From Shinella yambaruensis (GTDB lineage Bacteria; Pseudomonadota; Alphaproteobacteria; Rhizobiales; Rhizobiaceae), in contig NZ_JALJCK010000003.1 of assembly GCF_022899355.1 (NCBI RefSeq), forward strand, positions 513,940 through 577,939: a stretch of 64,000 bases of DNA, given 5' to 3'. Of the stretch, positions 31,820 through 40,866 are shown piece by piece. The notes below the pieces were generated by a model that was not told the origin of the DNA, made no database searches, and saw only the letters and a list, made by a program, of their open reading frames with translations. Position numbers and translations under genes: made by a program. The first letter of the stretch is position 1. Each line of letters starts with the position of its first letter.

Positions 31820-33475
31820 ATGCCGTTGCAGGACATGCGACAAAAGCGCGAGGCAAACCAGACCGGGGCTGCGCTGCACATGGGCGACGTGATCAAACTC
31901 GAAAGTCACCTCGAACAACCGGAGGCGTCCGAGACGCCCGTCGAGCGCCGGCGCCGCAGCGGCGGGCGCAGCGCAGAGCGCATCCGCCGGCCGACGGCCA
32001 CCTCCAGATACCTCAATCTCGTTAACACGACGGCTTCCTCCACGGTGCTTTCCGAGGATGCGCTGGAGGCCGTGCATCAGGCATCGCTCACCATCCTCGA
32101 AGAGATCGGCATGGACATCATCCTGCCGGAGGCGCGCGAGCGCATGAAGGCGGCCGGCGCCGAGGTGACGCCCGGCACGGACCGCGTGCGCTTCGACCGC
32201 GGGCTCATCCTGGACATGATGGCCTCCGTCCCGCCCGCCTTCACGATGCATGCGCGCAATCCCCTGCGCAATGTCGAGATCGGCGGCAACAACCTCGTCT
32301 TCGCGCAGGTTGCCTCCGCCCCCTTCGTCGCCGACCGCGACGGCGGCCGGCGCGCCGGCAACCAGGAGGATTTCCGCAAGCTGGTGAAGCTCGCCCAGTC
32401 CTACGACGTCATCCACACGACGGGCGGCTATCCGGTCGAGCCGGTCGACATCCACGCCTCCGTCCGCCATCTCGACTGCCTGTCGGACCTGGTGACGCTG
32501 ACCGACAAGGTGTTCCACGTCTATTCGCTCGGTAGGCAGCGCAATCTCGACGGCATCGAGATCGCCCGCATCGGCCGCGGCATCTCGATGGAGCAGATGG
32601 AGCGCGAGCCCTCGCTCTTCACCATCATCAACACCTCCTCGCCGCTGCGGCTCGACGGGCCGATGCTGCAGGGCATCATCGAGATGTCGTCGCGGGGTCA
32701 GGTCGTGGTGGTGACGCCCTTCACGCTAGCCGGCGCCATGGCGCCGGTGACGATCGCGGGCGCCGTCGTGCAGCAGAATGCCGAGGCGCTGGCCGGCATC
32801 GCCTTCACGCAGATGGTGCGGCGCGGCGCGCCGGTCATGTATGGCGGCTTCACCTCCAATGTCGACATGAAGACGGGCGCGCCCGCCTTCGGCACGCCGG
32901 AATACATGAAGGCGGTGATCGCCGGCGGCCAGCTCGCCCGCAAGTACAACATCCCCTATCGCACCTCGAACACCAATGCCTCCAACACGCTGGATGCACA
33001 GGCCGCCTATGAATCCGCCTTTTCCCTCTGGGCGCTGACGCAGGGCGGCGGCAACTTCATCATGCATTCGGCCGGCTGGAGCGAGGGCGGCCTGACGGCC
33101 TCCTTCGAGAAGTTCATCCTCGACGTGGACATGCTGCAGATGGTGGCCGAATATCTGGCGCCGCTCGATGTCAGCCCGGACGCGCTGGGCATTGAGGCCG
33201 TGCGGGACGTCGGCCCGGGCGGCCACTTCTTCGGCACGCCGCACACGCTCGCCCGCTACGAGACGGCGTTCTACGCCCCGATCCTCTCGGACTGGCGCAA
33301 TTTCGAGACATGGACGGAAGCCGGCCGGCCGACCACCTACGATCATGCCAACCGGGTCTTCAAGGAAAAGCTCAACGCCTACGAGAAGCCGCCGCTCGAC
33401 CCGGCGATCGAGGACGAACTGGAAGCGTTCGTCGCCAAGCGCAAGGAAGAGGGCGGCGTTCCCACGGATTTCTAA
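31820..33475 (+). CDS. MttB-superfamily methyltransferase lacking pyrrolysine
   Basis: A 551-residue member of the trimethylamine methyltransferase (MttB) superfamily. The frame is continuous with no internal stop codon, so this is one of the non-pyrrolysine homologues, some of which demethylate glycine betaine or other quaternary amines onto a corrinoid protein. Conserved glycine-rich blocks include GGFTSNVDMKTGAPAFGTPE and GGGNFIMHSAGWSEGGL. No corrinoid-binding partner lies beside it. Start is uncertain: ATG 31820, 31835 or 31880, none with a good ribosome site. A candidate substrate cannot be named. Confidence 0.85.
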   Translation: MPLQDMRQKREANQTGAALHMGDVIKLESHLEQPEASETPVERRRRSGGRSAERIRRPTATSRYLNLVNTTASSTVLSEDALEAVHQASLTILEEIGMDIILPEARERMKAAGAEVTPGTDRVRFDRGLILDMMASVPPAFTMHARNPLRNVEIGGNNLVFAQVASAPFVADRDGGRRAGNQEDFRKLVKLAQSYDVIHTTGGYPVEPVDIHASVRHLDCLSDLVTLTDKVFHVYSLGRQRNLDGIEIARIGRGISMEQMEREPSLFTIINTSSPLRLDGPMLQGIIEMSSRGQVVVVTPFTLAGAMAPVTIAGAVVQQNAEALAGIAFTQMVRRGAPVMYGGFTSNVDMKTGAPAFGTPEYMKAVIAGGQLARKYNIPYRTSNTNASNTLDAQAAYESAFSLWALTQGGGNFIMHSAGWSEGGLTASFEKFILDVDMLQMVAEYLAPLDVSPDALGIEAVRDVGPGGHFFGTPHTLARYETAFYAPILSDWRNFETWTEAGRPTTYDHANRVFKEKLNAYEKPPLDPAIEDELEAFVAKRKEEGGVPTDF

Positions 33476-33493
33476 GGGTTTTCTCCTACGACC

Positions 33494-33946
33494 TCAGGCA
33501 TCGAACATGATGGAGCGGACGGAGGAGATCAGCTTCTCCGTCGGCAGGTTGGAAAAGTTCTTGTCGATCTCGGCCATGGTCAGCGTGCGCGACTTGTCGG
33601 AGAGCTTGTTGCGCAGGTCGCCGAGCGTCTGCGGCGCGGCGCAGACCACGAGCCGATCGAAGGCGCCTTCGGCGGCGTAGTCGTCGATGCGGCCGGCGAC
33701 TTCCGCTGTGAACTTCAACTGTTCCTCCCGCACGGGATCGCTCGAATATTCCATGGCGGAACGGCCAGGACCGACCGAGGAATGGCTGCGGCCGGGCTTG
33801 TCGGCCATGATGTCCTGCGCCTTCTTCGGCTCCCAGCGAAAGACCTCCTGCTCCGGGCTCTGCTGGCCATCCTTCAACAGGTTCACCCCTTTGAGCAGGC
33901 GGGCCTGGTTGCCGTCAGCGGCGAGAATCCAAGTCGTAGCGGTCAT
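33494..33946 (-). CDS. Host-attachment-type protein (baeRF-like)
   Basis: A 150-residue protein of the family named 'required for attachment to host cells' from Agrobacterium work; the fold is related to the eRF1 domain 2 class. Typical parts are WILAADGNQARLL at the N-terminus, a central RSHSSVGPGRSAMEY, and FDRLVVCAAPQTLGDLR. No signal peptide. Convergent with the MttB gene (18-base gap). The molecular function is unproven and the name should be taken lightly. Confidence 0.85.
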   Translation of the reverse strand: MTATTWILAADGNQARLLKGVNLLKDGQQSPEQEVFRWEPKKAQDIMADKPGRSHSSVGPGRSAMEYSSDPVREEQLKFTAEVAGRIDDYAAEGAFDRLVVCAAPQTLGDLRNKLSDKSRTLTMAEIDKNFSNLPTEKLISSVRSIMFDA

Positions 33947-34159
33947 GTTTCACTCCCGTAGCGAGGTTCATGGACAGGCAGACGAATCCGCCCTGCGCAA
34001 CATCCAACAGGATTGTGGCAGGATGCGCGTTGATCCAACGCAACGGCCGGGCGCATGTTCCGGGTGGCATCGATAACGAACCTGTTGGAAAGCGGTGTCC
34101 GTCCCCTATCCCCGCGCCGCCATGGTTCGCTAGGGTACGGCAAAGGACAGGAGAACCCC

Positions 34160-35260
34160 GTGGCCGAACCGCTGAAGAACCTGCTGCATCCCGGACTGGT
34201 GAAGGAGATGGCGGAGCACGTCTCCCGGGCCGCGCCGGATTTCGACGCGGACCGCTTCACGCGGCTTGCCACGGACGGCATGGCGGCGCTGGAGCTGATG
34301 CAGCGCGCCGAACGGATCAAGGACGCGCTGGTGCAGACGCTGCCCGCCGACTATGCGGCCGCTGCAAAAATCCTTCGAAGGGCACTGCCGCAGGAGGAGG
34401 GCCCGGGGCTTTCCGGCTGGGCCCTGCTGCCGGTCAACCAGTTCGTCGCGCAACAGGGCCTGCAGCATTTCGACCTGTCGCTCGCCCTCCTCAAGGCATT
34501 GACGCCGCATTTCACGGCGGAATTCGGCATCCGCCGCTTCATCCATGCCGAGCAGGACCGGGCGCTTGCGGAAATCTCGGGCTGGACGACCGATCCCGAT
34601 CATCACGTCCGCCGGCTTGCCAGCGAAGGCACCCGCCCGCGCCTGCCCTGGGCGATGCGCCTGCCGGCGCTGGTCAGGAACCCGGCCCCGGTCCTGCCGA
34701 TCCTTGTTGCGCTCCTCGACGATCCGGAAGACTATGTGCGCCGCTCCGTCGCCAACAGTCTCAACGACATCGCCAAGGACCATCCGGCCCTCGTCGCCGA
34801 TTTCGTCGAGCGGCACATCGAGGGCGCCTCCGCCGAGCGCCGGCAGTTGCTGCGCCATGCCTCGCGCACGCTCCTGAAGAAGGGTGATGCGAAGGCGCTC
34901 GCCAATTTCGGCTTTGTGGCGGCCAGGGGCATCGGCGCGGCCCTCACCCTTGCTGCCCCCGCTATCGTCTTCGGCGACAAGCTCGGCTTTTCCATCGTGG
35001 TGACGAACGCGGATGCGGCGCCACAGCGGCTGATGATCGACTATGCGATCCACCATGTGAAGGCGAACGGCACACTGGCGCCCAAGGTCTTCAAGTGGAA
35101 GCAGCTCGACCTGTCGGCCGGCGCCAGCCAGACGATCGGGAAGGATCATGCGATCCGGGCGATCACCACGCGGCGCTACTATCCCGGAAAACACCGCATC
35201 GAGATCCTGATCAACGGCACGGTCTGCGCCGCGGCCGACTTCGACCTGCACATGGCGTAG
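34160..35260 (+). CDS. AlkD-like DNA alkylation repair HEAT-repeat protein
   Basis: A 366-residue alpha-helical protein of the group COG4335 'DNA alkylation repair enzyme'. HEAT-like repeats span about residues 60-245, with the AlkD-type DPEDYVRRSVANSLNDIAKDHP. A beta-rich C-terminal region (IVVTNADAAPQRLMIDYAIHHVKANG) is an unusual addition compared with compact AlkD. Translation is placed at GTG 34160, which has AGGAG seven bases upstream; the first ATG further upstream opens with non-homologous sequence. Glycosylase activity is inferred only. Confidence 0.82.
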   Translation: MAEPLKNLLHPGLVKEMAEHVSRAAPDFDADRFTRLATDGMAALELMQRAERIKDALVQTLPADYAAAAKILRRALPQEEGPGLSGWALLPVNQFVAQQGLQHFDLSLALLKALTPHFTAEFGIRRFIHAEQDRALAEISGWTTDPDHHVRRLASEGTRPRLPWAMRLPALVRNPAPVLPILVALLDDPEDYVRRSVANSLNDIAKDHPALVADFVERHIEGASAERRQLLRHASRTLLKKGDAKALANFGFVAARGIGAALTLAAPAIVFGDKLGFSIVVTNADAAPQRLMIDYAIHHVKANGTLAPKVFKWKQLDLSAGASQTIGKDHAIRAITTRRYYPGKHRIEILINGTVCAAADFDLHMA

Positions 35261-35616
35261 GGGCAACTCTTTTCGCACCTGCGAAAACTAAGGCTTGACT
35301 TTTCACCACAAAACAACGACATGAGCCGCAGCGTCGCCCTTCGGCCGCCGCGTGAGCGAGCCTGAGATTTCCCCGCAACGGGATACGAAGAAGGACAAGC
35401 GCAAGAGAACGATCCGCCTCCCATTTGCGGATGACTGCGCAGACGACTGCCAACCAACCCACAAGTTCCCAATTCACGCGGGGTTCTTGACGCCAGACGA
35501 AACCGGAAGCGCATGGTGCGGTTCCGGCCCGAAGCAGTTCAAGCAAAAGCGTGACGCGATCTTGCCTCCGGAACTGCGGTCGGGACAGTCGCCTGGCGCC
35601 CCGAAAGGTATCAGAC
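35261..35616. other. Intergenic region, 356 bases, upstream of DEAD-box helicase
   Basis: No convincing gene is seen. It holds a Rhizobiaceae hairpin repeat at 35533-35579 and presumably the helicase promoter and a long 5' leader. A short frame opening at GTG 35352 runs through into the helicase gene in another frame and shows no recognisable protein. Confidence 0.6.
35533..35579. repeat. Second copy of the Rhizobiaceae AGCAGTTC...GGAACTGC hairpin repeat
   Basis: A variant of the element at 5440-5494: ends AGCAGTTC and GGAACTGC with AAAAGCG and GCGATCTTGC in the middle. It lies within the presumed leader of the helicase gene, 38 bases before its start, so an RNA hairpin there could affect expression. 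Confidence 0.6.
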
Positions 35617-37047
35617 TTGACCACGTTCCACGACCTCGGCCTCTCGAAGACCATCGTCGCCACGCTCTCCGCCCTCGGCTTTGAAAAGGCAACGCCGATC
35701 CAGGAAAAGGCCATCCCGCTCGTCCTCGAAGGCAGCGACCTGATCGGCCTTGCCCAGACCGGCACCGGCAAGACGGCCGCCTTCGGCCTGCCGATGATCG
35801 AAAAGCTTCTCGCCGAGGCCCGTCGCCCCGACCCGCGCAACATCCGCGCCCTCATCCTCGCCCCGACCCGCGAACTGGTGAACCAGATCGCCGACAACCT
35901 GCGCGACTTCGTGAAGAAGACGCCGCTGCGCGTCGTCACCGTCGTCGGCGGCGCCTCCATCAACAAGCAGTCGGAAATGCTCTCGCGCGGCACCGACATT
36001 CTCGTCGCCACCCCCGGCCGCCTGCTCGACCTTGTCGCCCGCAAGGCCGTGACGCTGACGCAGGCCCGCTACCTCGTGCTCGACGAGGCCGACCAGATGC
36101 TCGACCTCGGCTTCATCCACGACCTGCGCAAGATCTCCAAGCTCGTGCCGAAGAACCGCCAGACGCTGCTCTTCTCGGCCACCATGCCCAAGCTGATCGC
36201 CGAGCTTGCCGGCGAATACCTCGTCAACCCGAAGAAGGTCGAGGTCACCCCGCCCGGCAAGGCTGCCGACAAGGTGGAGCAGTACGTGCACTTCGTGCCC
36301 GGCAAGGACCAGAAGACGCAGATCCTCAAGCAGACACTCACCGCCAATCCGGATGGCCTGTCGCTCGTCTTCTCGCGCACCAAGCATGGTGCGGAAAAGC
36401 TGATGAAGCATCTCGACCATATCGGCTTCAAGGCCGCCTCCATCCACGGCAACAAGAGCCAGGGCCAGCGCGAGCGCGCCCTCAAGGCCTTCCGTGACGG
36501 CGAGATCCGCGTGCTGGTCGCCACCGACGTCGCCGCCCGCGGCATCGACATCCCGGGCGTCACCCACGTCTACAACTACGACCTGCCGGAAGTGCCGGAC
36601 GCCTATGTCCACCGCATCGGCCGCACGGCCCGCAACGGCCGCGACGGCATCGCCATCGCCTTCTGCGCGCCGGACGAAGCGCATCTCCTGCGCGACATCG
36701 AGAAGCTGATGGGCATCAAGATCACGGTCGCCAGCGGCGAGGCCCCGGCCATCGTGACGGCCGGCCCCGGCGGCAAGTCGCGCAAGGGCCGCAACAATGG
36801 CGGCGGCCAGCGTTCCGGCAACGGCCGCGCCGCCCAGCGCCCGCAGCGCAAGCCCTTCGGCGATGGCACGCAGGCCGCTTCCGAGGGCGGCGCCCCGGCT
36901 GCCGGCAAGCGCGCCCATGGCGGCCGCCCACAGCAGAAGCAGGGCGAGCGCCAGAACCGCAACCACGGTGGCGGCAACGGCCAGGGCCGCCCGAACCACC
37001 ACGGCAAGCCGCGCCGGCCGGAAGGCCAGCGCCGCGAGCAGGCGTAA
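35617..37047 (+). CDS. DEAD-box RNA helicase, RhlE-like
   Basis: A 476-residue ATP-dependent RNA helicase. All motifs are visible: Q motif (FHDLGLS...GFEKATPIQ), AQTGTGKT, PTRELV, TPGRLLD, DEAD at 156-159, SAT, and the C-terminal VATDVAARGIDIP and YVHRIGRTARNGRDG. The last 95 residues form a basic, glycine-, asparagine- and glutamine-rich tail typical of RNA-binding extensions. Translation is placed at TTG 35617 because the Q motif begins there and AAAGG lies nine bases before. A strong terminator follows. Confidence 0.94.
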   Translation: MTTFHDLGLSKTIVATLSALGFEKATPIQEKAIPLVLEGSDLIGLAQTGTGKTAAFGLPMIEKLLAEARRPDPRNIRALILAPTRELVNQIADNLRDFVKKTPLRVVTVVGGASINKQSEMLSRGTDILVATPGRLLDLVARKAVTLTQARYLVLDEADQMLDLGFIHDLRKISKLVPKNRQTLLFSATMPKLIAELAGEYLVNPKKVEVTPPGKAADKVEQYVHFVPGKDQKTQILKQTLTANPDGLSLVFSRTKHGAEKLMKHLDHIGFKAASIHGNKSQGQRERALKAFRDGEIRVLVATDVAARGIDIPGVTHVYNYDLPEVPDAYVHRIGRTARNGRDGIAIAFCAPDEAHLLRDIEKLMGIKITVASGEAPAIVTAGPGGKSRKGRNNGGGQRSGNGRAAQRPQRKPFGDGTQAASEGGAPAAGKRAHGGRPQQKQGERQNRNHGGGNGQGRPNHHGKPRRPEGQRREQA

Positions 37048-37069
37048 GCAGGTTGATCAGAAGATGAGC

Positions 37070-37096
37070 AAACGGCGGGCTTCGGCCCGCCGTTTT
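37070..37096 (+). terminator. Rho-independent terminator after the helicase
   Basis: AAACGGCGGGC and its complement GCCCGCCGTTT pair around TTCG, followed by a T-rich tract. A classic intrinsic terminator 22 bases after the stop codon. Confidence 0.93.
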
Positions 37097-37131
37097 CGTT
37101 TGGGCCAACCACCGGCGTCGCGGTGTCGCGT

Positions 37132-37160
37132 GGATCCTCGGGTCAAGCCCGAGGATGACG
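37132..37160. repeat. 29-base rhizobial palindrome, family ATCCTCGGG...CCCGAGGAT
   Basis: The inverted arms ATCCTCGGG and CCCGAGGAT are separated by TCAAG. Its reverse complement recurs at 63906-63934 with one change in the loop, and a degenerate copy lies at 37241-37270. Seen only between genes here, as expected for an extragenic palindrome. Confidence 0.8.
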
Positions 37161-37240
37161 AAAGAAGAGAGGTTTGCAGGCTCAAGGCAACGAGGCCGCA
37201 TACCGCACGGTTTGACGAGCGGGCAGCCTCACCCCCCTCC

Positions 37241-37270
37241 GTCGTCCTCGACCTCCGAGCCGAGGATCCA
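37241..37270. repeat. Degenerate copy of the ATCCTCGGG palindrome, opposite orientation
   Basis: GTCGTCCTCGACCTCCGAGC followed by CGAGGATCCACG resembles the palindrome at 37132 in reverse orientation with several mismatches. Together the two copies bracket the 80-base space between the helicase terminator region and the DMT transporter stop. Confidence 0.55.
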
Positions 37271-37282
37271 CGCGACCGCCAC

Positions 37283-38167
37283 CTACTCCGCCGGCGCGAC
37301 ATCCTTGCGGTTGGTGAGATAGACCCCGATAACGACGATCACCGTGCCGAGGATCATCGGCACCGTCAATTCCTCGCCGAAGACGGCGGCGGCCTGGAGG
37401 GCGGCGATCGGCGGCACGAGGTAGATGAGGGAGGCCGCGCGGGAAACCTGGCCGCGACGGATGAGGTAGAGCAGCAGCAGGACCGCCCCCATGGAGATGC
37501 CGAGCACCGACCAGGCGAGCAGCGCGACGAAGGCCAAGCCGACATCGACATGCAGGCTTTCCAGGCAAAGCGCGAAAGGCACGGTGACGATGAGCGCCCC
37601 GACATATTGCAGCGTCGCGATGGCCCGGATGTCGCCGGCCTGGAGGTGCTGCTTCTGGTAGATCGTGCCGTAGGTGACGGCGGCCATGCCGAGCATGTTG
37701 ACGACGATGGCGAAGGCCGGGATTGCCGCGGCCCCCTGGCCGAAGAATTTCGGCAGCACCGCCAGCAGCACGCCGAGGAAGCCGAGACAGAGGCCGGCCT
37801 TCTGCGTCGGGCTCAGCCGCTCGCCGATGAAGAAGGGGGCGGCCAGCGCCGTCATCAGCGGCTGGAGCGCCGCGATGATGGAGGAGAGCGCCGCCGGCAC
37901 GCCCTCGCCGATCGCCCACCAAACCGCCCCGAGGTAGAGGCCGTGCAGGAAGGCGCCGGAGACGAAGGCATGCGCGATCGTGCGCCGGTCGCGCGGCCAG
38001 GCGACGCCGGACGCAAGGCACAGGCCGGCGAACAGAATGGCGGCGGCGGCATAGCGGATGCTCAGAAACGTCAGCGGCTCGGAGACGATGGCGCCGAACT
38101 TCGCGACGACCCAGCCGGTCGACCAGAGCAGGACGAAGATGGCCGGAGCCAGGCGATCGAGGGACAT
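37283..38167 (-). CDS. DMT-superfamily (EamA) transporter
   Basis: A 294-residue inner-membrane protein with ten predicted helices in two EamA repeats (first repeat about residues 5-135, second about 150-285). Typical motifs include SIRYAAAAILFAGL and the end of repeat 1 (LGFLGVLLAV). Such proteins usually export amino acids or other small metabolites. ATG 38167 opens the first helix directly; the in-frame sequence upstream is not membrane-like. The substrate is unknown. Confidence 0.9.
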   Translation of the reverse strand: MSLDRLAPAIFVLLWSTGWVVAKFGAIVSEPLTFLSIRYAAAAILFAGLCLASGVAWPRDRRTIAHAFVSGAFLHGLYLGAVWWAIGEGVPAALSSIIAALQPLMTALAAPFFIGERLSPTQKAGLCLGFLGVLLAVLPKFFGQGAAAIPAFAIVVNMLGMAAVTYGTIYQKQHLQAGDIRAIATLQYVGALIVTVPFALCLESLHVDVGLAFVALLAWSVLGISMGAVLLLLYLIRRGQVSRAASLIYLVPPIAALQAAAVFGEELTVPMILGTVIVVIGVYLTNRKDVAPAE

Positions 38168-38483
38168 GGGACTTCCGGCGAAAGGACAATCGGTGCGCGA
38201 GCGATAGGCGCCGCCTCCGCGATGGTCAAAGGAATTTCCTTGATGATTAGGTTCAACGAAAGATCGGGCGGAACGGCTTTTCGGCATCTGCCCATGTTTT
38301 CGGCAGGACCGGCCCCGGCAGCGTCCCGCGGATCGGCACGGCGCGGGCAGCGGCATGTTTCCCTTGCAGAAAAAACCGTCTTGCCGGCCGGTTTAGCCGC
38401 CTTCAAAGCGGTGTGAGAATTCTTTCCTGCTAATTGAGCATGGTTCTTGCATTGCCCGGGATGTTGTACTCAAATGGCGAGAA
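38168..38483. other. Intergenic region, 316 bases, between divergent transporter and ATP-grasp operon
   Basis: No gene is seen. It must hold the two divergent promoters. An AT-richer stretch near 38425-38475 (TTGAGCATGG, TTGTACTC) may be part of the ATP-grasp operon promoter, but no clear -35/-10 pair stands out. Confidence 0.5.
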
Positions 38484-39908
38484 ATGGGGAACACGCCTTT
38501 GGCATTTGATGAAATGATGAATGCGGACCAAGGTCCGCGGCAGCCATACGAAAACTACCATGACTGGTACGAAGGACAGGATCGGGCTCGCCTGATCGCC
38601 AAATCCAGGGACGCCGAGAACCTCTTTCGAAAGACCGGCATCACCTTCGCGGTCTACGGACACGAGGACAGTTCCGAGAAACTCATCCCCTTCGACATCA
38701 TCCCCCGCATCATTTCCGGCCGAGAATGGCGCAGGCTCGCCCAGGGCATCGAACAGCGGGTCATCGCCCTCAACGCCTTCCTCGACGACATCTACCACAA
38801 GCAGGAGATCATCAAGGCCGGCCGCGTGCCGCGCGAACTGATCGAGCGCAACGAAGCCTTCCTGCCGCAGATGATCGGCTTCAAGCCGCCGGGCGGCGTC
38901 TATACCCACATCGTCGGCACCGATATCGTGCGCACCGGCGAAGACCAGTTCTACGTGCTTGAGGACAATGCCCGCACCCCATCCGGTGTCAGCTACATGC
39001 TGGAGAACCGGGAAACCATGATGCAGATGTTCCCGGAGCTGTTCCACATCAACAAGGTGCGGCCGGTCGAGGACTATCCGAAGCTCCTGCGCCAGAGCCT
39101 CGCCTCGCTCGCCCCGCCCGGCTGTTCGGGCAAGCCGCGTGTCGCGGTGCTGACCCCCGGCATCTTCAACTCGGCCTATTATGAACACGCCTTCCTCGCC
39201 GACATGATGGGCGTGGAACTGGTCGAGGGCTCGGACCTGCGCGTCGTCGACGGCAAGGTGAAGATGCGCACCACCCGCGGCTACGAGGCGATCGACGTGC
39301 TCTACCGCCGCGTCGACGACGATTTCCTCGATCCCCTCACCTTCCGGCCGGATTCCGCCCTTGGCATTCCCGGCATCATGGATGTCTACAAGGCCGGCAA
39401 CATCACCATCGCCAACGCCCCCGGCACCGGCATTTCCGACGACAAGGCGATCTATTCCTACATGCCCGAGATCGTCGAGTTCTATACGGGCCGCAAGGCG
39501 ATGCTTGAGAACGTGCCGACCTGGCGCTGCTCGGAAGAGGACAGCCTGAAATACGTGCTCGAGCACCTGAGCGAACTGGTGGTGAAGGAGGTGCATGGCT
39601 CGGGCGGCTACGGCATGCTCGTCGGCCCCACCGCCTCGAAGAAGGAGTGCGCGGCCTTCGCCGAAAAGCTGAAGGCCCGGCCGGCGAACTATATCGCCCA
39701 GCCGACGCTGTCGCTCTCCACAGTCCCGATCCTTGTCAACAAGGGCATCGCGCCGCGGCACGTCGACCTCCGGCCCTATGTGCTCGTTTCCGACAAGGTG
39801 CAGATCATTCCCGGCGGGCTCACCCGCGTGGCGCTGAAGGAAGGCTCGCTGGTGGTCAACTCCAGCCAGGGCGGCGGCACGAAGGACACCTGGGTACTGG
39901 AGGACTGA
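38484..39908 (+). CDS. Circularly permuted type 2 ATP-grasp protein
   Basis: A 474-residue cytoplasmic enzyme of the circularly permuted ATP-grasp family, predicted to ligate amino acids or peptides using ATP. Conserved parts are VGTDIVRTGEDQFYVLEDNARTPSGVSYMLENR (about residues 150-182) and the C-terminal VVKEVHGSGGYGMLVGP (nucleotide loop). It is the first gene of an operon with alpha-E and transglutaminase proteins, four bases before the next start. This trio is predicted to form and process a small peptide, but its product is unknown. Confidence 0.93.
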   Translation: MGNTPLAFDEMMNADQGPRQPYENYHDWYEGQDRARLIAKSRDAENLFRKTGITFAVYGHEDSSEKLIPFDIIPRIISGREWRRLAQGIEQRVIALNAFLDDIYHKQEIIKAGRVPRELIERNEAFLPQMIGFKPPGGVYTHIVGTDIVRTGEDQFYVLEDNARTPSGVSYMLENRETMMQMFPELFHINKVRPVEDYPKLLRQSLASLAPPGCSGKPRVAVLTPGIFNSAYYEHAFLADMMGVELVEGSDLRVVDGKVKMRTTRGYEAIDVLYRRVDDDFLDPLTFRPDSALGIPGIMDVYKAGNITIANAPGTGISDDKAIYSYMPEIVEFYTGRKAMLENVPTWRCSEEDSLKYVLEHLSELVVKEVHGSGGYGMLVGPTASKKECAAFAEKLKARPANYIAQPTLSLSTVPILVNKGIAPRHVDLRPYVLVSDKVQIIPGGLTRVALKEGSLVVNSSQGGGTKDTWVLED

Positions 39909-39912
39909 GCCG

Positions 39913-40854
39913 ATGCTGGGACGAACTGCAAACGGCCTCTACTGGATGTTCCGCTATATCGAGCGGGGCGAGAACATCGCCCGCCTCATCGATGCGGGCC
40001 TGCGCATGGCGCTGACGCGCACCGGCTCCTCCGACGAGGACTGGGACGGCGTCCTGCAAAGCGCCGGCGTGCGCGAGGATTTCGACACCGTGCACGGCAA
40101 GCTGACGAGCGCCGACGCGATCGACTACCTCCTGCGCGACCGCTCGAACCCGTCGAGCGTGATGTCCTGCATCGAATCGGCGCGCAACAACGCCCGCATG
40201 GTGCGCACGGCGCTGACCCGGGAGACCTGGGAAGCCACCAACGAGTGCTGGATCGAGTTCAAGGACATGCTCGCCAAGCGCGTCCGTCCGGCGGAAATGC
40301 CGGAGGTGATCGACGCGATCAAGCGGCGCACCGGCCTCATCCGCGGCGCCTTCCACGGCACCATGCTGCGCGACGACATCTATAATTTCTCGCGCATCGG
40401 CACCTTCATCGAGCGGGCGGACAACACCGCGCGTATCCTCGACGTCAAATATTACGTTCTCCTGCCGGCGATCGCGAAGGTCGGCTCCTCGCTCGACAAC
40501 ATGCAATGGGAATCGATCCTGCGCTCGGTCTCCGCGCACCGCTCCTACAGCTGGGTCTATGACGGCGACTATTCCTCGACCAACATTTCCGACTTCCTGA
40601 TCCTCAACGACCGCATGCCGCGCTCGCTCGCCTACAGCTACGACAAGATCGTCAGCAATCTCGGCTATCTCGCAAAGCTCTACGGCGACAACCACGCGGC
40701 GCACGAAACGGCCTCCGCCACGCTGATGCTGCTGAGAAGCCGCACCATCGACGACATCATGGAACAGGGGCTCCATGAGTTCATCGAAGAGTTCATCGTG
40801 CACAACAACCGCCTCGGAGAGGAAATCTCCGAAGGCTACCGCTTCTATCGATAG
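39913..40854 (+). CDS. Alpha-E domain protein
   Basis: A 313-residue, almost entirely helical protein of the alpha-E family. The start is diagnostic: MLGRTANGLYWMFRYIERGENIARLIDAG; the helix DDIYNFSRIGTFIERADNTARILDVKYY also carries the repeated acidic/arginine pattern. Alpha-E proteins occur beside circularly permuted ATP-grasp ligases and transglutaminases in many bacteria, but no activity is proven. It is the middle gene of the operon. Confidence 0.93.
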   Translation: MLGRTANGLYWMFRYIERGENIARLIDAGLRMALTRTGSSDEDWDGVLQSAGVREDFDTVHGKLTSADAIDYLLRDRSNPSSVMSCIESARNNARMVRTALTRETWEATNECWIEFKDMLAKRVRPAEMPEVIDAIKRRTGLIRGAFHGTMLRDDIYNFSRIGTFIERADNTARILDVKYYVLLPAIAKVGSSLDNMQWESILRSVSAHRSYSWVYDGDYSSTNISDFLILNDRMPRSLAYSYDKIVSNLGYLAKLYGDNHAAHETASATLMLLRSRTIDDIMEQGLHEFIEEFIVHNNRLGEEISEGYRFYR

Positions 40855-40866
40855 GGCTGGCGAGCG

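Noticed and set aside
31820..33475. Pyrrolysine-containing MttB
   Set aside because: The reading frame has no internal amber codon, so it is a non-pyrrolysine homologue.
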